DNA of 64,000 bases from Leifsonia sp. ku-ls (GTDB lineage Bacteria; Actinomycetota; Actinomycetes; Actinomycetales; Microbacteriaceae), in assembly GCA_003367665.1 (NCBI GenBank), contig QKXI01000007.1:1-64000 (forward strand). The letters are read 5' to 3'. Within the stretch, counting starts at the first letter, position 1, and each line of letters starts with the position of its first letter. Below, piece by piece: positions 41,023 to 49,413 of this stretch. The translations under genes and the position numbers were made by a program. Below the pieces are notes generated by a model. The model was not told the DNA's origin. It worked only from the letters and a program-made list of their open reading frames with translations, and ran no database searches.

Positions 41023-41346
41023 TCAGAGGAACGCGGCCAGCTCCATCTCCATCGCCGGCTTCGGCTTCGCCCCGACGATCGTCTTGACGACCTCTCCGTC
41101 CTGGAACACCTTCATCACCGGCAGGGCCAGCGCCTTGTACGCGACGGCCGTGTCCAGGTTCTCGTCGGCGTTGATCTTGACGATGCGGATGCGGTCGGCG
41201 TGCTCCTCCTGCAGCTGCTGCAGGATGGGCGACAGCGCGCGGCACGGGCCGCACCACTCGGCCCAGAACTCGACGATGGTGGTGCCCGGCGCGGCGAGCA
41301 CGTCCTGGTGGAAGCTGGCGTCGGTGACGCTCTCGATCGTGGTCAT
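41023..41346 (-). CDS. trxA: Thioredoxin
   Basis: A 107-residue single-domain thioredoxin with the active site WAEWCGPC (Cys32, Cys35) and the cis-Pro segment LALPVMKVF. It has no signal peptide, so it acts in the cytosol as a general disulfide reductant. TAGCGT (41353-41358, minus strand) ends 6 nt before the ATG, a leaderless arrangement. The gene converges on the metallo-hydrolase gene and diverges from the FBP-domain gene. The symbol is for the family; other thioredoxins may exist elsewhere in the genome. Confidence 0.93.
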   Translation of the reverse strand: MTTIESVTDASFHQDVLAAPGTTIVEFWAEWCGPCRALSPILQQLQEEHADRIRIVKINADENLDTAVAYKALALPVMKVFQDGEVVKTIVGAKPKPAMEMELAAFL

Positions 41347-41430
41347 GCGGCCACGCTAAGGCCTGACCTCGGGGGCAGGGTCAAGCGGTGCGTCGCGGAA
41401 CCTGTGCGAGCATGGGACGTGGAGGTGCGC

Positions 41431-41931
41431 ATGGAGATCCTGAGCCCGCAGCAGATCCGCGAGTCGTTCGTCAACTGCTCCCGGAGCGAAGCCGAGGAGC
41501 TGCCGCTGCCGCCGGGGCTGCACGAGGTGGACTGGTCCCGGCGCGAGTACCTCGGCTGGCGCGACCCGCGGCTGCCGCAGCGCGGCTACGTCGTCATCCC
41601 GACGAGCGACGGCCCGGTCGGGATCGTGCTCCGCGCCTCCGAGGCCAGCATGCGGTCGCACGCGCCCTCGATGTGCGGCTGGTGCCAGGACGTGCACCTG
41701 ACCAACGACGTCTGGTTCTGGTCGGCGCGCCGCGCGGGCCAGTCGGGCCGCAACGGGGACACCGTGGGAACCCTGGTGTGCGGAGCGTTCGAGTGCAGCG
41801 CCAACGTGCGTCGCACACCGCCGCCGTCGTACGTCGGCTTCGACGCCGACCTCGTGGTGGAGGAGCGCATCGCGGGCCTCGCCGAGCGGGCCAGGCGGTT
41901 CGCCGCGACCGTGGTCGGCGCCCGCATCTAG
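41431..41931 (+). CDS. FBP-domain protein (EF-G-binding / FusB-like zinc-finger family)
   Basis: 166 residues. The N-terminal half is MEILSPQQIRESFVNCSRSEAEELPLPPGL, and the C-terminal treble-clef zinc finger has C-x2-C in MCGWCQDVHL and C-x4-C in LVCGAFECSANVRR. This matches the FBP (PF16571) family, whose FusB/FusC relatives bind elongation factor G and can protect it from fusidic acid. In actinobacteria its normal role is unknown. The ATG has GGAGG 5 nt upstream; an earlier in-frame start would lack one. The gene ends 16 bases from the 3' end of the opposing tRNA-Leu gene. Confidence 0.85.
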   Translation: MEILSPQQIRESFVNCSRSEAEELPLPPGLHEVDWSRREYLGWRDPRLPQRGYVVIPTSDGPVGIVLRASEASMRSHAPSMCGWCQDVHLTNDVWFWSARRAGQSGRNGDTVGTLVCGAFECSANVRRTPPPSYVGFDADLVVEERIAGLAERARRFAATVVGARI

Positions 41932-41947
41932 CGCCCGCATATCGTCG

Positions 41948-42030
41948 TGCCGCTGGTGGGACTCGAACCCACACGCCCTTCCGGACAAAGCATTTTGAGT
42001 GCTCCGCGTCTGCCATTCCGCCACAGCGGC
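41948..42030 (-). tRNA. tRNA-Leu (anticodon CAA)
   Basis: On the minus strand the 83-base sequence folds as a class II tRNA. The acceptor arms GCCGCTG and CAGCGGC pair fully, followed by discriminator A; no CCA is encoded. The D-arm region is GGCGGAATGGCAGACGC. The anticodon loop CTCAAAA gives CAA (41995-41997), reading UUG leucine codons. There is a variable arm, and the T-loop is GGGTTCGAGTCCC. The long variable arm is typical of tRNA-Leu. Confidence 0.95.
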
Positions 42031-42055
42031 GCACAACATCACCTGAACAATACCG

Positions 42056-42061
42056 TAGGCT
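42056..42061 (+). promoter_or_regulatory. -10 element of the ANTAR regulator gene
   Basis: TAGGCT ends 7 nt before the GTG start at 42069, a leaderless arrangement. It lies just upstream of the 5' end of the opposing tRNA-Leu gene. Confidence 0.5.
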
Positions 42062-42068
42062 TTTACGC

Positions 42069-42674
42069 GTGACTGACCAGGAAACGACTCCCACCGCACC
42101 CCGCCGCGTCGTCGTGGCGGAGGACGAATCGCTCATCCGCCTCGACATCGTCGAGATCCTGCGCGACAACGGTTTCGAGGTCGTCGGGGAGGCCGGCGAC
42201 GGCGAGACGGCCGTCGCGCTGGCGACCGAGCTGCGACCCGACCTGGTCATCATGGACGTCAAGATGCCCCAGCTCGACGGCATCTCCGCGGCGGAGCGGC
42301 TCTCGAAGGACCACATCGCCCCCGTTGTCCTGCTGACCGCGTTCAGCCAGAAGGAGCTCGTGGAGCGCGCGACCGAGGCGGGCGCGCTCGCCTACGTGGT
42401 GAAGCCGTTCACTCCCAACGACCTGCTGCCGGCGATCGAGATCGCGCTGGCCCGCTACCAGCAGATCATCGCCCTCGAGGCCGAGGTCTCCGACATGGTC
42501 CAGCGCTTCGAGACCCGCAAGCTGGTCGACCGCGCGAAGGGCCTCCTCAACGAGAAGATGGGCCTGTCCGAGCCGGAGGCGTTCCGCTGGATCCAGAAGG
42601 CGTCCATGGACCGCCGCCTCACCATGCACGACGTCGCCCAGGCGATCATCGACCAGCTCGCGCCCAAGAAGTAG
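42069..42674 (+). CDS. pdtaR: ANTAR-domain response regulator (PdtaR type)
   Basis: 201 residues. The receiver domain has the acidic pocket Glu18-Asp19, phosphoacceptor Asp63 in DLVIMDVKMPQLDG, Thr in LLTAFSQ, and Lys in VVKPF. A linker and coiled coil (residues ~130-150) come next. The C-terminal ANTAR RNA-binding domain includes RKLVDRAKGLLNEKMGLSEPEAFRWIQKASMDRRLTMHDVAQAII. This is the layout of mycobacterial PdtaR (Rv1626), which binds RNA to prevent termination when phosphorylated by PdtaS. The kinase is not in this window, and no dual-hexaloop ANTAR target is obvious. An 8-bp hairpin follows. Confidence 0.93.
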   Translation: MTDQETTPTAPRRVVVAEDESLIRLDIVEILRDNGFEVVGEAGDGETAVALATELRPDLVIMDVKMPQLDGISAAERLSKDHIAPVVLLTAFSQKELVERATEAGALAYVVKPFTPNDLLPAIEIALARYQQIIALEAEVSDMVQRFETRKLVDRAKGLLNEKMGLSEPEAFRWIQKASMDRRLTMHDVAQAIIDQLAPKK

Positions 42675-42686
42675 GCGCACGGTACC

Positions 42687-42711
42687 GGAGCTGTCGGCGT
42701 TCTACAGCTCC
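42687..42711. terminator. Hairpin between convergent pdtaR and thioesterase genes
   Basis: GGAGCTGT (42687-42694) and ACAGCTCC (42704-42711) are perfect arms with a 9-nt loop. It lies 12 bases after the pdtaR stop and overlaps the last codons of the opposing thioesterase gene, so it may serve as a two-way terminator. Confidence 0.5.
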
Positions 42712-43106
42712 TTGATCAGGTTCGTGATGCGGATCGTGGAGCAGCGGCGGCCCTGCTCGTCCGTGACGGCGATCTCGTGCGTGGTCAGCGTCCGGCCCAG
42801 GTGGATGGGCGTGCATACCCCGGTCACGTAGCCGCTCGTCGCCGACCGGGTGTGCGAGGCGTTGATCTCGATCCCGACCGCAAGGCGTCCCTCGCCCGCG
42901 TAGAGGTTGGCCGACATGGAGCCGAGCGACTCGCCCAGCACCACGTAGGCTCCGCCGTGGAGCAGGTCGGCGGGCTGCGTGTTGCCCTCGACCGGCATGC
43001 GCGCCACGGCACGCTCCACGGTGAACTCGAGCATCTCGATGCCCATCTTCTCGGCCAGGCGGCCGAGCCCCCTCTGCTGCACGTACGCGAGCGCGTCTTC
43101 GGTCAT
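42702..43106 (-). CDS. PaaI-type hotdog-fold thioesterase
   Basis: 134 residues with the hotdog thioesterase pattern: GIEMLEFTVERAVARMPVEGNTQPADLLHGGAYVVLGESLGSMSAN, where the HGG turn and the following helix form the active site. ASHTRSATSGYVTGVCTPIHLGRTLTTHEIAV then gives the later strands. Relatives hydrolyse aromatic or 1,4-dihydroxy-2-naphthoyl CoA esters; the substrate here is unknown. The ATG has a GAGG-type ribosome site. It is divergent from polA, with 57 bases between the starts. Confidence 0.9.
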   Translation of the reverse strand: MTEDALAYVQQRGLGRLAEKMGIEMLEFTVERAVARMPVEGNTQPADLLHGGAYVVLGESLGSMSANLYAGEGRLAVGIEINASHTRSATSGYVTGVCTPIHLGRTLTTHEIAVTDEQGRRCSTIRITNLIKEL

Positions 43107-43151
43107 CCTCGGCCTCTCCTGGCGGTCGTCTGGACTGTCACCGGCCCCTTG

Positions 43152-43157
43152 TAGGCT
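43152..43157 (+). promoter_or_regulatory. -10 element of polA
   Basis: TAGGCT ends 6 nt before the GTG start of polA, suggesting a leaderless message. No convincing -35 is seen. Confidence 0.5.
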
Positions 43158-43163
43158 GGCCTG

Positions 43164-45836
43164 GTGTCAGACTCCGAAAAGCCTACCCTCCTCGTCATAG
43201 ACGGCCATTCGCTCGCTTTCCGGGCCTTCTACGCGCTCCCGGTGGACAGCTTCGTGAACCGCGAGGGTCAGCACACGAACGCGATCCACGGCTTCATCGC
43301 GATGTTCATCAACCTGCTGCAGCAGCAGAAGCCGACCCACCTCGCGGTCGCGTTCGACATCTCCCGCTACTCGTTCCGCACGCGCGAGTACCCGGAGTAC
43401 AAGGGCACCCGCGGCGAGACGCCGTCCGAGTTCGCCGGGCAGGTGCCGCTGCTCGAAGAGGCCCTGCACGCGATGAACGTCACGACCATCGCCAAGGAGG
43501 ACTACGAGGCCGACGACATCCTCGCCACCCTCGCACGGCAGGGCGTCGAGCAGGGCTATCGGGTGCTGCTCGTCTCCGGCGACCGCGACACCATCCAGCT
43601 CGTGAACGACGACGTGACGCTGCTGTACCCGAACGTGCGCGGCGTGTCCGAGCTCAAGGTCTACGACCCGGCCGCGGTGCGCGAGAAGTACGGCATCGAG
43701 CCGCACCAGTACCCGGAGATCGCGGCCCTCGTCGGCGAGACCAGCGACAACCTCATCGGCATCGACAAGGTCGGCGAGAAGACCGCCGTGAAGTGGGTGC
43801 AGCAGTACGGCACGGTCGAGAACATCGTCGCGCACGCCGACGAGATCAAGGGCGTCGTCGGGCAGAACCTGCGCGACCAGAAGGAGAACGCGCTCCGCAA
43901 CCGCCGGCTGAACCAGCTGCGTGACGACGTCGAGCTGCCGATCGGGCCGGCCGACCTGGAGCGCAAGCCGCTCAACGAGAGCGCCGTGCGCGACATCTTC
44001 GCGCGGCTCCAGTTCAAGACCCTGCTCGAACGCCTGATGAAGACGGCGGCAGAAGACGGGATGCTCGACGGCGCGATGGCGGTCGCCGAGGTCGGCGACG
44101 CGGGCGCGGTGAGCGCGCCGGCGGTGCGCACGATGGTCGACGAGGAGCTCGCGAACTGGCTCGCGAAGGCCTCCGCCGACGGCACGGCGATCGCGGTGCA
44201 GCTGGAGACCGGTCCCGCGGGCATCACGGGCTTCGGCCTGGCCGCGGCCGACGACTCCGTCTACGTGCCGTGGGTCGCCGGGCGACCCGACTACACGGCG
44301 CTGGAGGAGTGGCTCGCGAGCAGCGCGCCGAAGTACTTCTTCCACGCGAAGCCGCAGTTCAAGGCGCTCAGCCGCGCGGGCTTCGTCGTCGACGGGCTGG
44401 CCTTCGACACGCGCATCGCCTCCTGGCTGGTGAAGCCGGGCGCGGCGCCCCAGTCGCTCGCGGAGCAGGTCTACGAGGTGCTCGGCGAGACCCTTCCGGT
44501 CTCCGACCCCAACCAGCTTGTCCCGATCAACGACGCCGTCAGCCCGGCGACCGAGGCCTGGTACATCCGCCGCGTCGCGGAGGGCCAGATGATCGCGCTC
44601 GACGAGGGCACCCGCGGCGTGCTCGACGACATCGAGCTGCCGCTGGTGGCCGTGCTCGCCGAGATGGAGCTGAACGGCGTCACCATCGACACCGAGGTGC
44701 TGTCGCGCCTGCGCGGCCAGCTCACCGACAAGGCCAACGACTATGCGGCGCAGGCGTACGCGCAGATCGGGCACGAGATCAACCTCGGCTCGCCGAAGCA
44801 GCTCCAGCAGGTGCTGTTCGAAGAGCTCGGGATGCCGAAGACGCGCGCCACGAAGACGGGCTACTCGACCGACGCGGGATCGCTCGCCGATCTGCAGGAG
44901 AAGAGCCCGCATCCCTTCCTCGGCCTGCTGCTGCAGCACCGCGACGCCACCAAGCTGAAGCAGATCGTGGAGACGCTGGAGCGGTCGGTGGAGGGCGACG
45001 GCCGTATCCACACCACCTACGACCAGACCGGCACCAGCACGGGCCGCATCTCGTCGAACGACCCGAACCTGCAGAACATCCCGATCCGCACGGAGGAGGG
45101 GCGCGAGATTCGGGCCGCGTTCCGGCACGGTGAGGGCTTCGAGACGCTTCTCACGGCGGACTACTCGCAGATCGAGATGCGGATCATGGCGCACCTGTCC
45201 GAAGACCCCGGCCTGATCGAGGCGTTCAACGCGGGGGAGGACCTGCACCGGTTCGTCGGCTCGCGCGTCTTCGGGGTCACGCCCGCCGAGGTGACTCCGG
45301 CCATGCGCACCAAGGTCAAGGCGATGTCGTACGGCCTCGCCTACGGCTTGAGCGCGTTCGGGCTCTCGAAGCAGCTGCGCATCGAGACGTCGGAGGCCCG
45401 CCAGCTGATGAGCGACTACTTCGAGCGGTTCGGCGCGGTGCGCGACTACCTGCGCAACGTCGTGGAGCAGGCGCGCGTCGACGGTTTCACCGAGACGATC
45501 TTCGGTCGCCGCCGCCCGTTCGCCGACCTGACCTCGACGAACCGCGTCCTGCGCGAGAACGCCGAGCGGCAGGCGCTGAACGCGCCCATCCAGGGCTCGG
45601 CGGCCGACATCATGAAGGTCGCGATGCTCGGCATCGCGGGCGACATGATCGACCAGCGGCTCGAATCCCGCATGCTGCTGCAGGTGCACGACGAGCTCAT
45701 CTTCGAGGTGGCGTCGGGCGAATGGGACGCGCTGGAGGCGATCGTCCGCAGCCGCATGGCGGGTGCGGCGGAGCTCCGCGTCCCGCTCGAGGTGCAGGTG
45801 GGCCGCGGCGCGAACTGGGACGCGGCGGCGCACTGA
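43164..45836 (+). CDS. polA: DNA polymerase I
   Basis: Repair and Okazaki-fragment polymerase, 890 residues. The N-terminal 5'-3' exonuclease domain (about 1-290) has LLVIDGHSLAFRAFYAL, YEADDILATLA, SGDRDTIQLV and the helix-hairpin-helix GIDKVGEKTA. The middle 3'-5' exonuclease domain (~300-480) appears inactive: the first metal motif reads Gln346-Leu-Glu348 instead of Asp-x-Glu. The polymerase domain has motif A DYSQIEMRIMAHLS, motif B RTKVKAMSYGLAYGLSAFG and motif C LLQVHDELIFEV. Loss of proofreading residues is usual in actinobacterial PolA. The GTG start is 6 nt after a -10 element. Confidence 0.97.
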   Translation: MSDSEKPTLLVIDGHSLAFRAFYALPVDSFVNREGQHTNAIHGFIAMFINLLQQQKPTHLAVAFDISRYSFRTREYPEYKGTRGETPSEFAGQVPLLEEALHAMNVTTIAKEDYEADDILATLARQGVEQGYRVLLVSGDRDTIQLVNDDVTLLYPNVRGVSELKVYDPAAVREKYGIEPHQYPEIAALVGETSDNLIGIDKVGEKTAVKWVQQYGTVENIVAHADEIKGVVGQNLRDQKENALRNRRLNQLRDDVELPIGPADLERKPLNESAVRDIFARLQFKTLLERLMKTAAEDGMLDGAMAVAEVGDAGAVSAPAVRTMVDEELANWLAKASADGTAIAVQLETGPAGITGFGLAAADDSVYVPWVAGRPDYTALEEWLASSAPKYFFHAKPQFKALSRAGFVVDGLAFDTRIASWLVKPGAAPQSLAEQVYEVLGETLPVSDPNQLVPINDAVSPATEAWYIRRVAEGQMIALDEGTRGVLDDIELPLVAVLAEMELNGVTIDTEVLSRLRGQLTDKANDYAAQAYAQIGHEINLGSPKQLQQVLFEELGMPKTRATKTGYSTDAGSLADLQEKSPHPFLGLLLQHRDATKLKQIVETLERSVEGDGRIHTTYDQTGTSTGRISSNDPNLQNIPIRTEEGREIRAAFRHGEGFETLLTADYSQIEMRIMAHLSEDPGLIEAFNAGEDLHRFVGSRVFGVTPAEVTPAMRTKVKAMSYGLAYGLSAFGLSKQLRIETSEARQLMSDYFERFGAVRDYLRNVVEQARVDGFTETIFGRRRPFADLTSTNRVLRENAERQALNAPIQGSAADIMKVAMLGIAGDMIDQRLESRMLLQVHDELIFEVASGEWDALEAIVRSRMAGAAELRVPLEVQVGRGANWDAAAH

Positions 45837-45977
45837 CCGCTGCGCACCGATCATTGTGCGCCGACTGCTGCCGACGCCGTGCGCCGCGAAGGTGCCCACA
45901 GCCGGCGGGGCGGACGAGTTGTCCACATCTTCGGTCGTCCCGTGTCGTCGGCGGGCGGTCGTCGATAGGGTCGAACC

Positions 45978-47651
45978 ATGACCAACGACCAGAAGCGCGA
46001 ACCCACCCCGGTCGACACGATCGCCGAGGAGTGGGTCGACACCCAGCTCGAGCTGTACCCGGAATACCATGTCTGGCTCGGCCGTCCGGGCCGTGAGGGC
46101 GAGTACGCCGACTACTCGCCTGAGGGCGCGGAGCACGCCATCGCCAAGGTGAAGGAGGCGCTCGCCCGCATCGAAGCGGCCGAACCGGTCGACGAGATCG
46201 ACCGCATCACCAAGATGGACCTCGCGCGCGAGCTCCAGCTCACCGTCGAGAAGCACGAGGCCGGTTTCGGCCAGCGCGACCTCAACGTCATCGCCTCGCC
46301 GGCACAGGAGCTGCGCGACATCTTCGACCTGGTGCCGACCGACACCGAAGAAGACTGGGCCAACGTCGCCAAGCGGCTGCACAACCTCCCGGCGGCGATG
46401 CAGGGCTACCTCGAGACGCTGCGCAGCGGCATCGCGGCGGGCAATGTGCCGGCCGTGCGTCAGGTGCGCGAGGTGCTCGCGCAGGCTCGCAAGCAGGTCG
46501 CCGACACCGGGTTCTTCTTCGAGTTCACCCGGGAGGCGCGACCGCTGAACGGTGTGCTGCCCGAGTCGCTGAAGGCCGACCTCGCGGCGGGCGCGGCCGA
46601 GTCCGCGCAGGCGTACGCGGCGCTGGCGGAGTTCCTCGAGAACGAGCTCGCTCCGCACGCGCCGGAGAAGGACGCGGTCGGGCGCGAGCTGTACGCGCTC
46701 GCCTCGCGCGGCTTCCTCGGCGCCACGGTCGACCTCGACGAGACCTACGAGTGGGGCATCGAGGAGCTCGCCCGCATGCGGGCGGAGCAGGAGTCGATCG
46801 CGAACGAGATCAAGCCGGGCGCCAGCGTGCTCGAAGCGATCGCGTTCCTCGACGGCGACGCCAGCCGCAAGCTGCACGGCACCGACGCGCTGCAGCGCTG
46901 GATGCAGGAGACCAGCGACCGCGCGATCGAGGAACTCGGCAAGTCCCACTTCGACATCCCGGCCGAGATCCGCCGGCTGGAGTGCATGATCGCGCCGACG
47001 CAGGAGGGCGGCATCTACTACACGGGCCCGAGCGACGACTTCGCGCGCGCCGGCCGCATGTGGTGGAGCGTGCCGGAGGGCGTGACCGAGTTCGACACCT
47101 GGCGCGAACTGACCACGGTGTACCACGAGGGAGTCCCCGGTCACCACCTGCAGATCGCGCAGGCCACCTACAACAAGGCGCAGCTCAACTCGTGGCGCCG
47201 CATCGCGGGCACCTCCGGCCACGCCGAGGGTTGGGCTCTGTACGCCGAGCGCCTGATGGAGCAGCTGGGGTACCTCGACGACCCGGCCGACCGCCTCGGC
47301 ATGCTCGACGGTCAGCGCATGCGCGCGGCGCGCGTGGTGCTCGACATCGGCGTGCACCTGGAGAAGCCGCTGCCCGACGGCTCGCGGCCGTGGACGGGGG
47401 AGGACGCCTTCCCGTTCCTGCGCGAGAACGTCAAAATGAACGACGGCTTCGTGCGGTTCGAGGTCAACCGCTACCTCGGCTGGCCGGGGCAGGCGCCGTC
47501 GTACAAGATCGGTCAGCGCATCTGGGAGCAGCTGCGCGACGAGTACGCCCGGCGCGAGGGTGCCGCATTCGACATCAAGGCGTTCCACAAGAAGGCCCTC
47601 GACATCGGCGGCGTCGGCCTCGACACGCTCAAGGCGGCGCTGCTCGACTGA
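45978..47651 (+). CDS. DUF885 family protein, probable zinc metallopeptidase
   Basis: 557 residues with the motif HEGVPGHHLQIAQ (His383, Glu384, His389, His390). DUF885 proteins are widespread, and the motif resembles the HExxH-type site of gluzincin peptidases, with a later Glu supplied by GHAEGWALYAERL. It has no signal peptide, so it is cytoplasmic. The substrate is unknown. TAGGGT (45966-45971) ends 6 nt before the ATG, a leaderless arrangement. The 141 bases between polA and this gene show no terminator. Confidence 0.9.
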   Translation: MTNDQKREPTPVDTIAEEWVDTQLELYPEYHVWLGRPGREGEYADYSPEGAEHAIAKVKEALARIEAAEPVDEIDRITKMDLARELQLTVEKHEAGFGQRDLNVIASPAQELRDIFDLVPTDTEEDWANVAKRLHNLPAAMQGYLETLRSGIAAGNVPAVRQVREVLAQARKQVADTGFFFEFTREARPLNGVLPESLKADLAAGAAESAQAYAALAEFLENELAPHAPEKDAVGRELYALASRGFLGATVDLDETYEWGIEELARMRAEQESIANEIKPGASVLEAIAFLDGDASRKLHGTDALQRWMQETSDRAIEELGKSHFDIPAEIRRLECMIAPTQEGGIYYTGPSDDFARAGRMWWSVPEGVTEFDTWRELTTVYHEGVPGHHLQIAQATYNKAQLNSWRRIAGTSGHAEGWALYAERLMEQLGYLDDPADRLGMLDGQRMRAARVVLDIGVHLEKPLPDGSRPWTGEDAFPFLRENVKMNDGFVRFEVNRYLGWPGQAPSYKIGQRIWEQLRDEYARREGAAFDIKAFHKKALDIGGVGLDTLKAALLD

Positions 47652-47682
47652 GCGGCGCACGGCCTGCGGAACGATCTCTCCG

Positions 47683-48327
47683 GTGACCTCTCCCTACCGC
47701 GTCGCGCTCGGGTCAGCGTTCGACGAGCTGCATCCGCGCCTGCGGACGTACTTCGACGCCGTCCCGGCCGACGCGGTGGGGGAGGGATCCGGTGAGTTCG
47801 ATGCCGTCGGAACGCCGCGGCGCTGGCTCTGGCCGCTGCTCGCCGCGTTCGCGCCGGCGCACGTGCTGTTCCCCGTGTGGGAGCGGCGGGTGCCGTTCAC
47901 GGTGCGGAACCGTCCTGTCGTGCGACGCGACGGCTCGCCGGCCGTCGCCGCCGAGCGCGTCTTCGCCCTGCGCGGCCGCACGGTGACGATGGTCGACGAG
48001 ATCGGCGTCGAGGGCGGGGCGCTGGTCGACCGGCTGGGGCGTCCCGAGCGCGCGGTCGCCCGGTTCGCGGCGTCGGTGCGAGACGGTGGCCTGCGGTTGC
48101 GGTCGACGGCCGTGTGGCTCGTCGTCGCCGGCCGGCGGGTGCGCCTCCCGCGCGCGATCGCTCCGGTGGTCGTCCTCACCGAGCGGTGGGACGAGGCGGC
48201 GTCGCGGCAGCACGTCTCCATCATCGTCACCGCCCCGGTCATCGGGCGGCTCTATCAGTACAGCGGCCGCTTCCGGTACGGCATCGGGATGGGACCACAC
48301 GGACAGGAGGGGGAGCGTTCCTCGTGA
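47683..48327 (+). CDS. DUF4166 domain-containing protein
   Basis: 214 residues beginning SPYRVALGSAFDELHPRLRTYFDAVPADAVGEGSGEFD, the opening of DUF4166 proteins, and ending with VIGRLYQYSGRFRYGI. It has no membrane segment or signal. In other genomes the domain occurs alone or next to or fused with saccharopine-dehydrogenase or epimerase-like proteins, but its role is unknown. The GTG at 47683 has only a weak ribosome site. Its stop overlaps the GTG of the epimerase gene, so the two products probably act together. Confidence 0.8.
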   Translation: MTSPYRVALGSAFDELHPRLRTYFDAVPADAVGEGSGEFDAVGTPRRWLWPLLAAFAPAHVLFPVWERRVPFTVRNRPVVRRDGSPAVAAERVFALRGRTVTMVDEIGVEGGALVDRLGRPERAVARFAASVRDGGLRLRSTAVWLVVAGRRVRLPRAIAPVVVLTERWDEAASRQHVSIIVTAPVIGRLYQYSGRFRYGIGMGPHGQEGERSS

Positions 48328-49307
48328 GCGAGCGCATCGTGATAGCCGGGGCGTCCGGCTTCGTCGGACGGCACCTGGAGCAGCACTACCGCGCCGCGGG
48401 GGCGGAGGTGGTGCTCGTCGGCCGGTCGGGCCCGGACGTCCGCTGGAACGACGCCGACGGACTGCGCGCCGCCGTGACCGGCGCCGCGGCGGTGATCAAC
48501 CTCGCCGGAAAGAGCGTCAACTGCCGCTACGGCGACGCGAACCGCGCCGAGATCTTCCGTTCGAGACTCGAGACCACGCGCGCCGTCCGCGAGGCGATCG
48601 CGGCGAGCGATGCGCCGCCGCCGGTCTGGTTCAACGCCTCGACCGCGACGATCTACCGGCACGCCGAGGACCGCCCGATGACCGAGTCGACCGGGGAGCT
48701 CGGCGCCGGTTTCTCGGTCGAGGTCGCCAAGGCCTGGGAACGCGAGCTGTTCGCCGGCTCGCTTCCCGCGACGCGGCGCGTCGCCCTGCGCATGGCGATC
48801 GTCCTCGGCGACGGGAGCGCCCTCACCCCGCTCGTGAACCTGGTCCGCGCGGGGCTCGGCGGCCCGCAGGTCGACGGTCGCTGGTTCGCGACCACCGCTC
48901 GGCGCAACGCCGGGACGTTCCACGAGTTCCGGGCCCGCGGCGGCGCCCAGAAGTTCAGCTGGGTGCACATCGACGACGTGCTCGGCGCGATCGAGTTCCT
49001 CCGCGGGCGACCCGACCTCGACGGCCCGGTGAACGTCTCCGCGCCGAACCCCACCGACAACCGCACGCTGATGGCGACGCTGCGACGGCTGCTCGGCCGG
49101 CGCATCGGGCTTCCGGCGTCCCGCTGGATGCTCGAGCTCGGCTCCGCCGCCATTCGCACGGAGACCGAACTCGTGCTGAAGAGCCGGTGGGTTCTGCCCG
49201 AACGCCTGCTCGACGCCGGCTACTCGTTCGCATACCCGGAGCTGGAGCCGGCGCTCCGCGACATCCTCGCCGGCCGCGGCTTGCTGCACGGGTCCGCCGC
49301 CCGGTAG
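48324..49307 (+). CDS. TIGR01777 family NAD(P)-dependent epimerase (SDR39U1-like)
   Basis: 327 residues of the extended SDR type. IVIAGASGFVGRHLEQHY is the nucleotide-binding glycine motif. INLAGKSVNCRY and FNASTATIYRHAEDRPMTE follow, then the conserved WVHIDDVLGAIEFL and a C-terminal DUF1731-like end. The active-site Tyr-x-x-x-Lys of classical SDRs is not clearly present, as is common in this subgroup. The start overlaps the DUF4166 stop. The TAG stop lies inside the -10 hexamer of the rpsA promoter. Confidence 0.9.
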   Translation: MSERIVIAGASGFVGRHLEQHYRAAGAEVVLVGRSGPDVRWNDADGLRAAVTGAAAVINLAGKSVNCRYGDANRAEIFRSRLETTRAVREAIAASDAPPPVWFNASTATIYRHAEDRPMTESTGELGAGFSVEVAKAWERELFAGSLPATRRVALRMAIVLGDGSALTPLVNLVRAGLGGPQVDGRWFATTARRNAGTFHEFRARGGAQKFSWVHIDDVLGAIEFLRGRPDLDGPVNVSAPNPTDNRTLMATLRRLLGRRIGLPASRWMLELGSAAIRTETELVLKSRWVLPERLLDAGYSFAYPELEPALRDILAGRGLLHGSAAR

Positions 49308-49310
49308 ACT
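49281..49310 (+). promoter_or_regulatory. Promoter of rpsA
   Basis: TTGCTG (49281-49286) and TAGACT (49305-49310) are separated by 18 bp, a good sigma-70-type pair. The predicted leader is about 97 nt. Near its 5' end lies GTCAC-TTGT-GTGAC (49316-49329), and it contains an A-rich stretch (GGAAAACAACGAAAACC). Confidence 0.55.
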
Positions 49311-49413
49311 AGAACGTCACTTGTGTGACATCCCTATCCGCCTGCCCTTCGCGGAAAACAACGAAAACCATCGCGATCGGCCTGATTCCTGTCCATTACG
49401 GAGCACCCACTAC

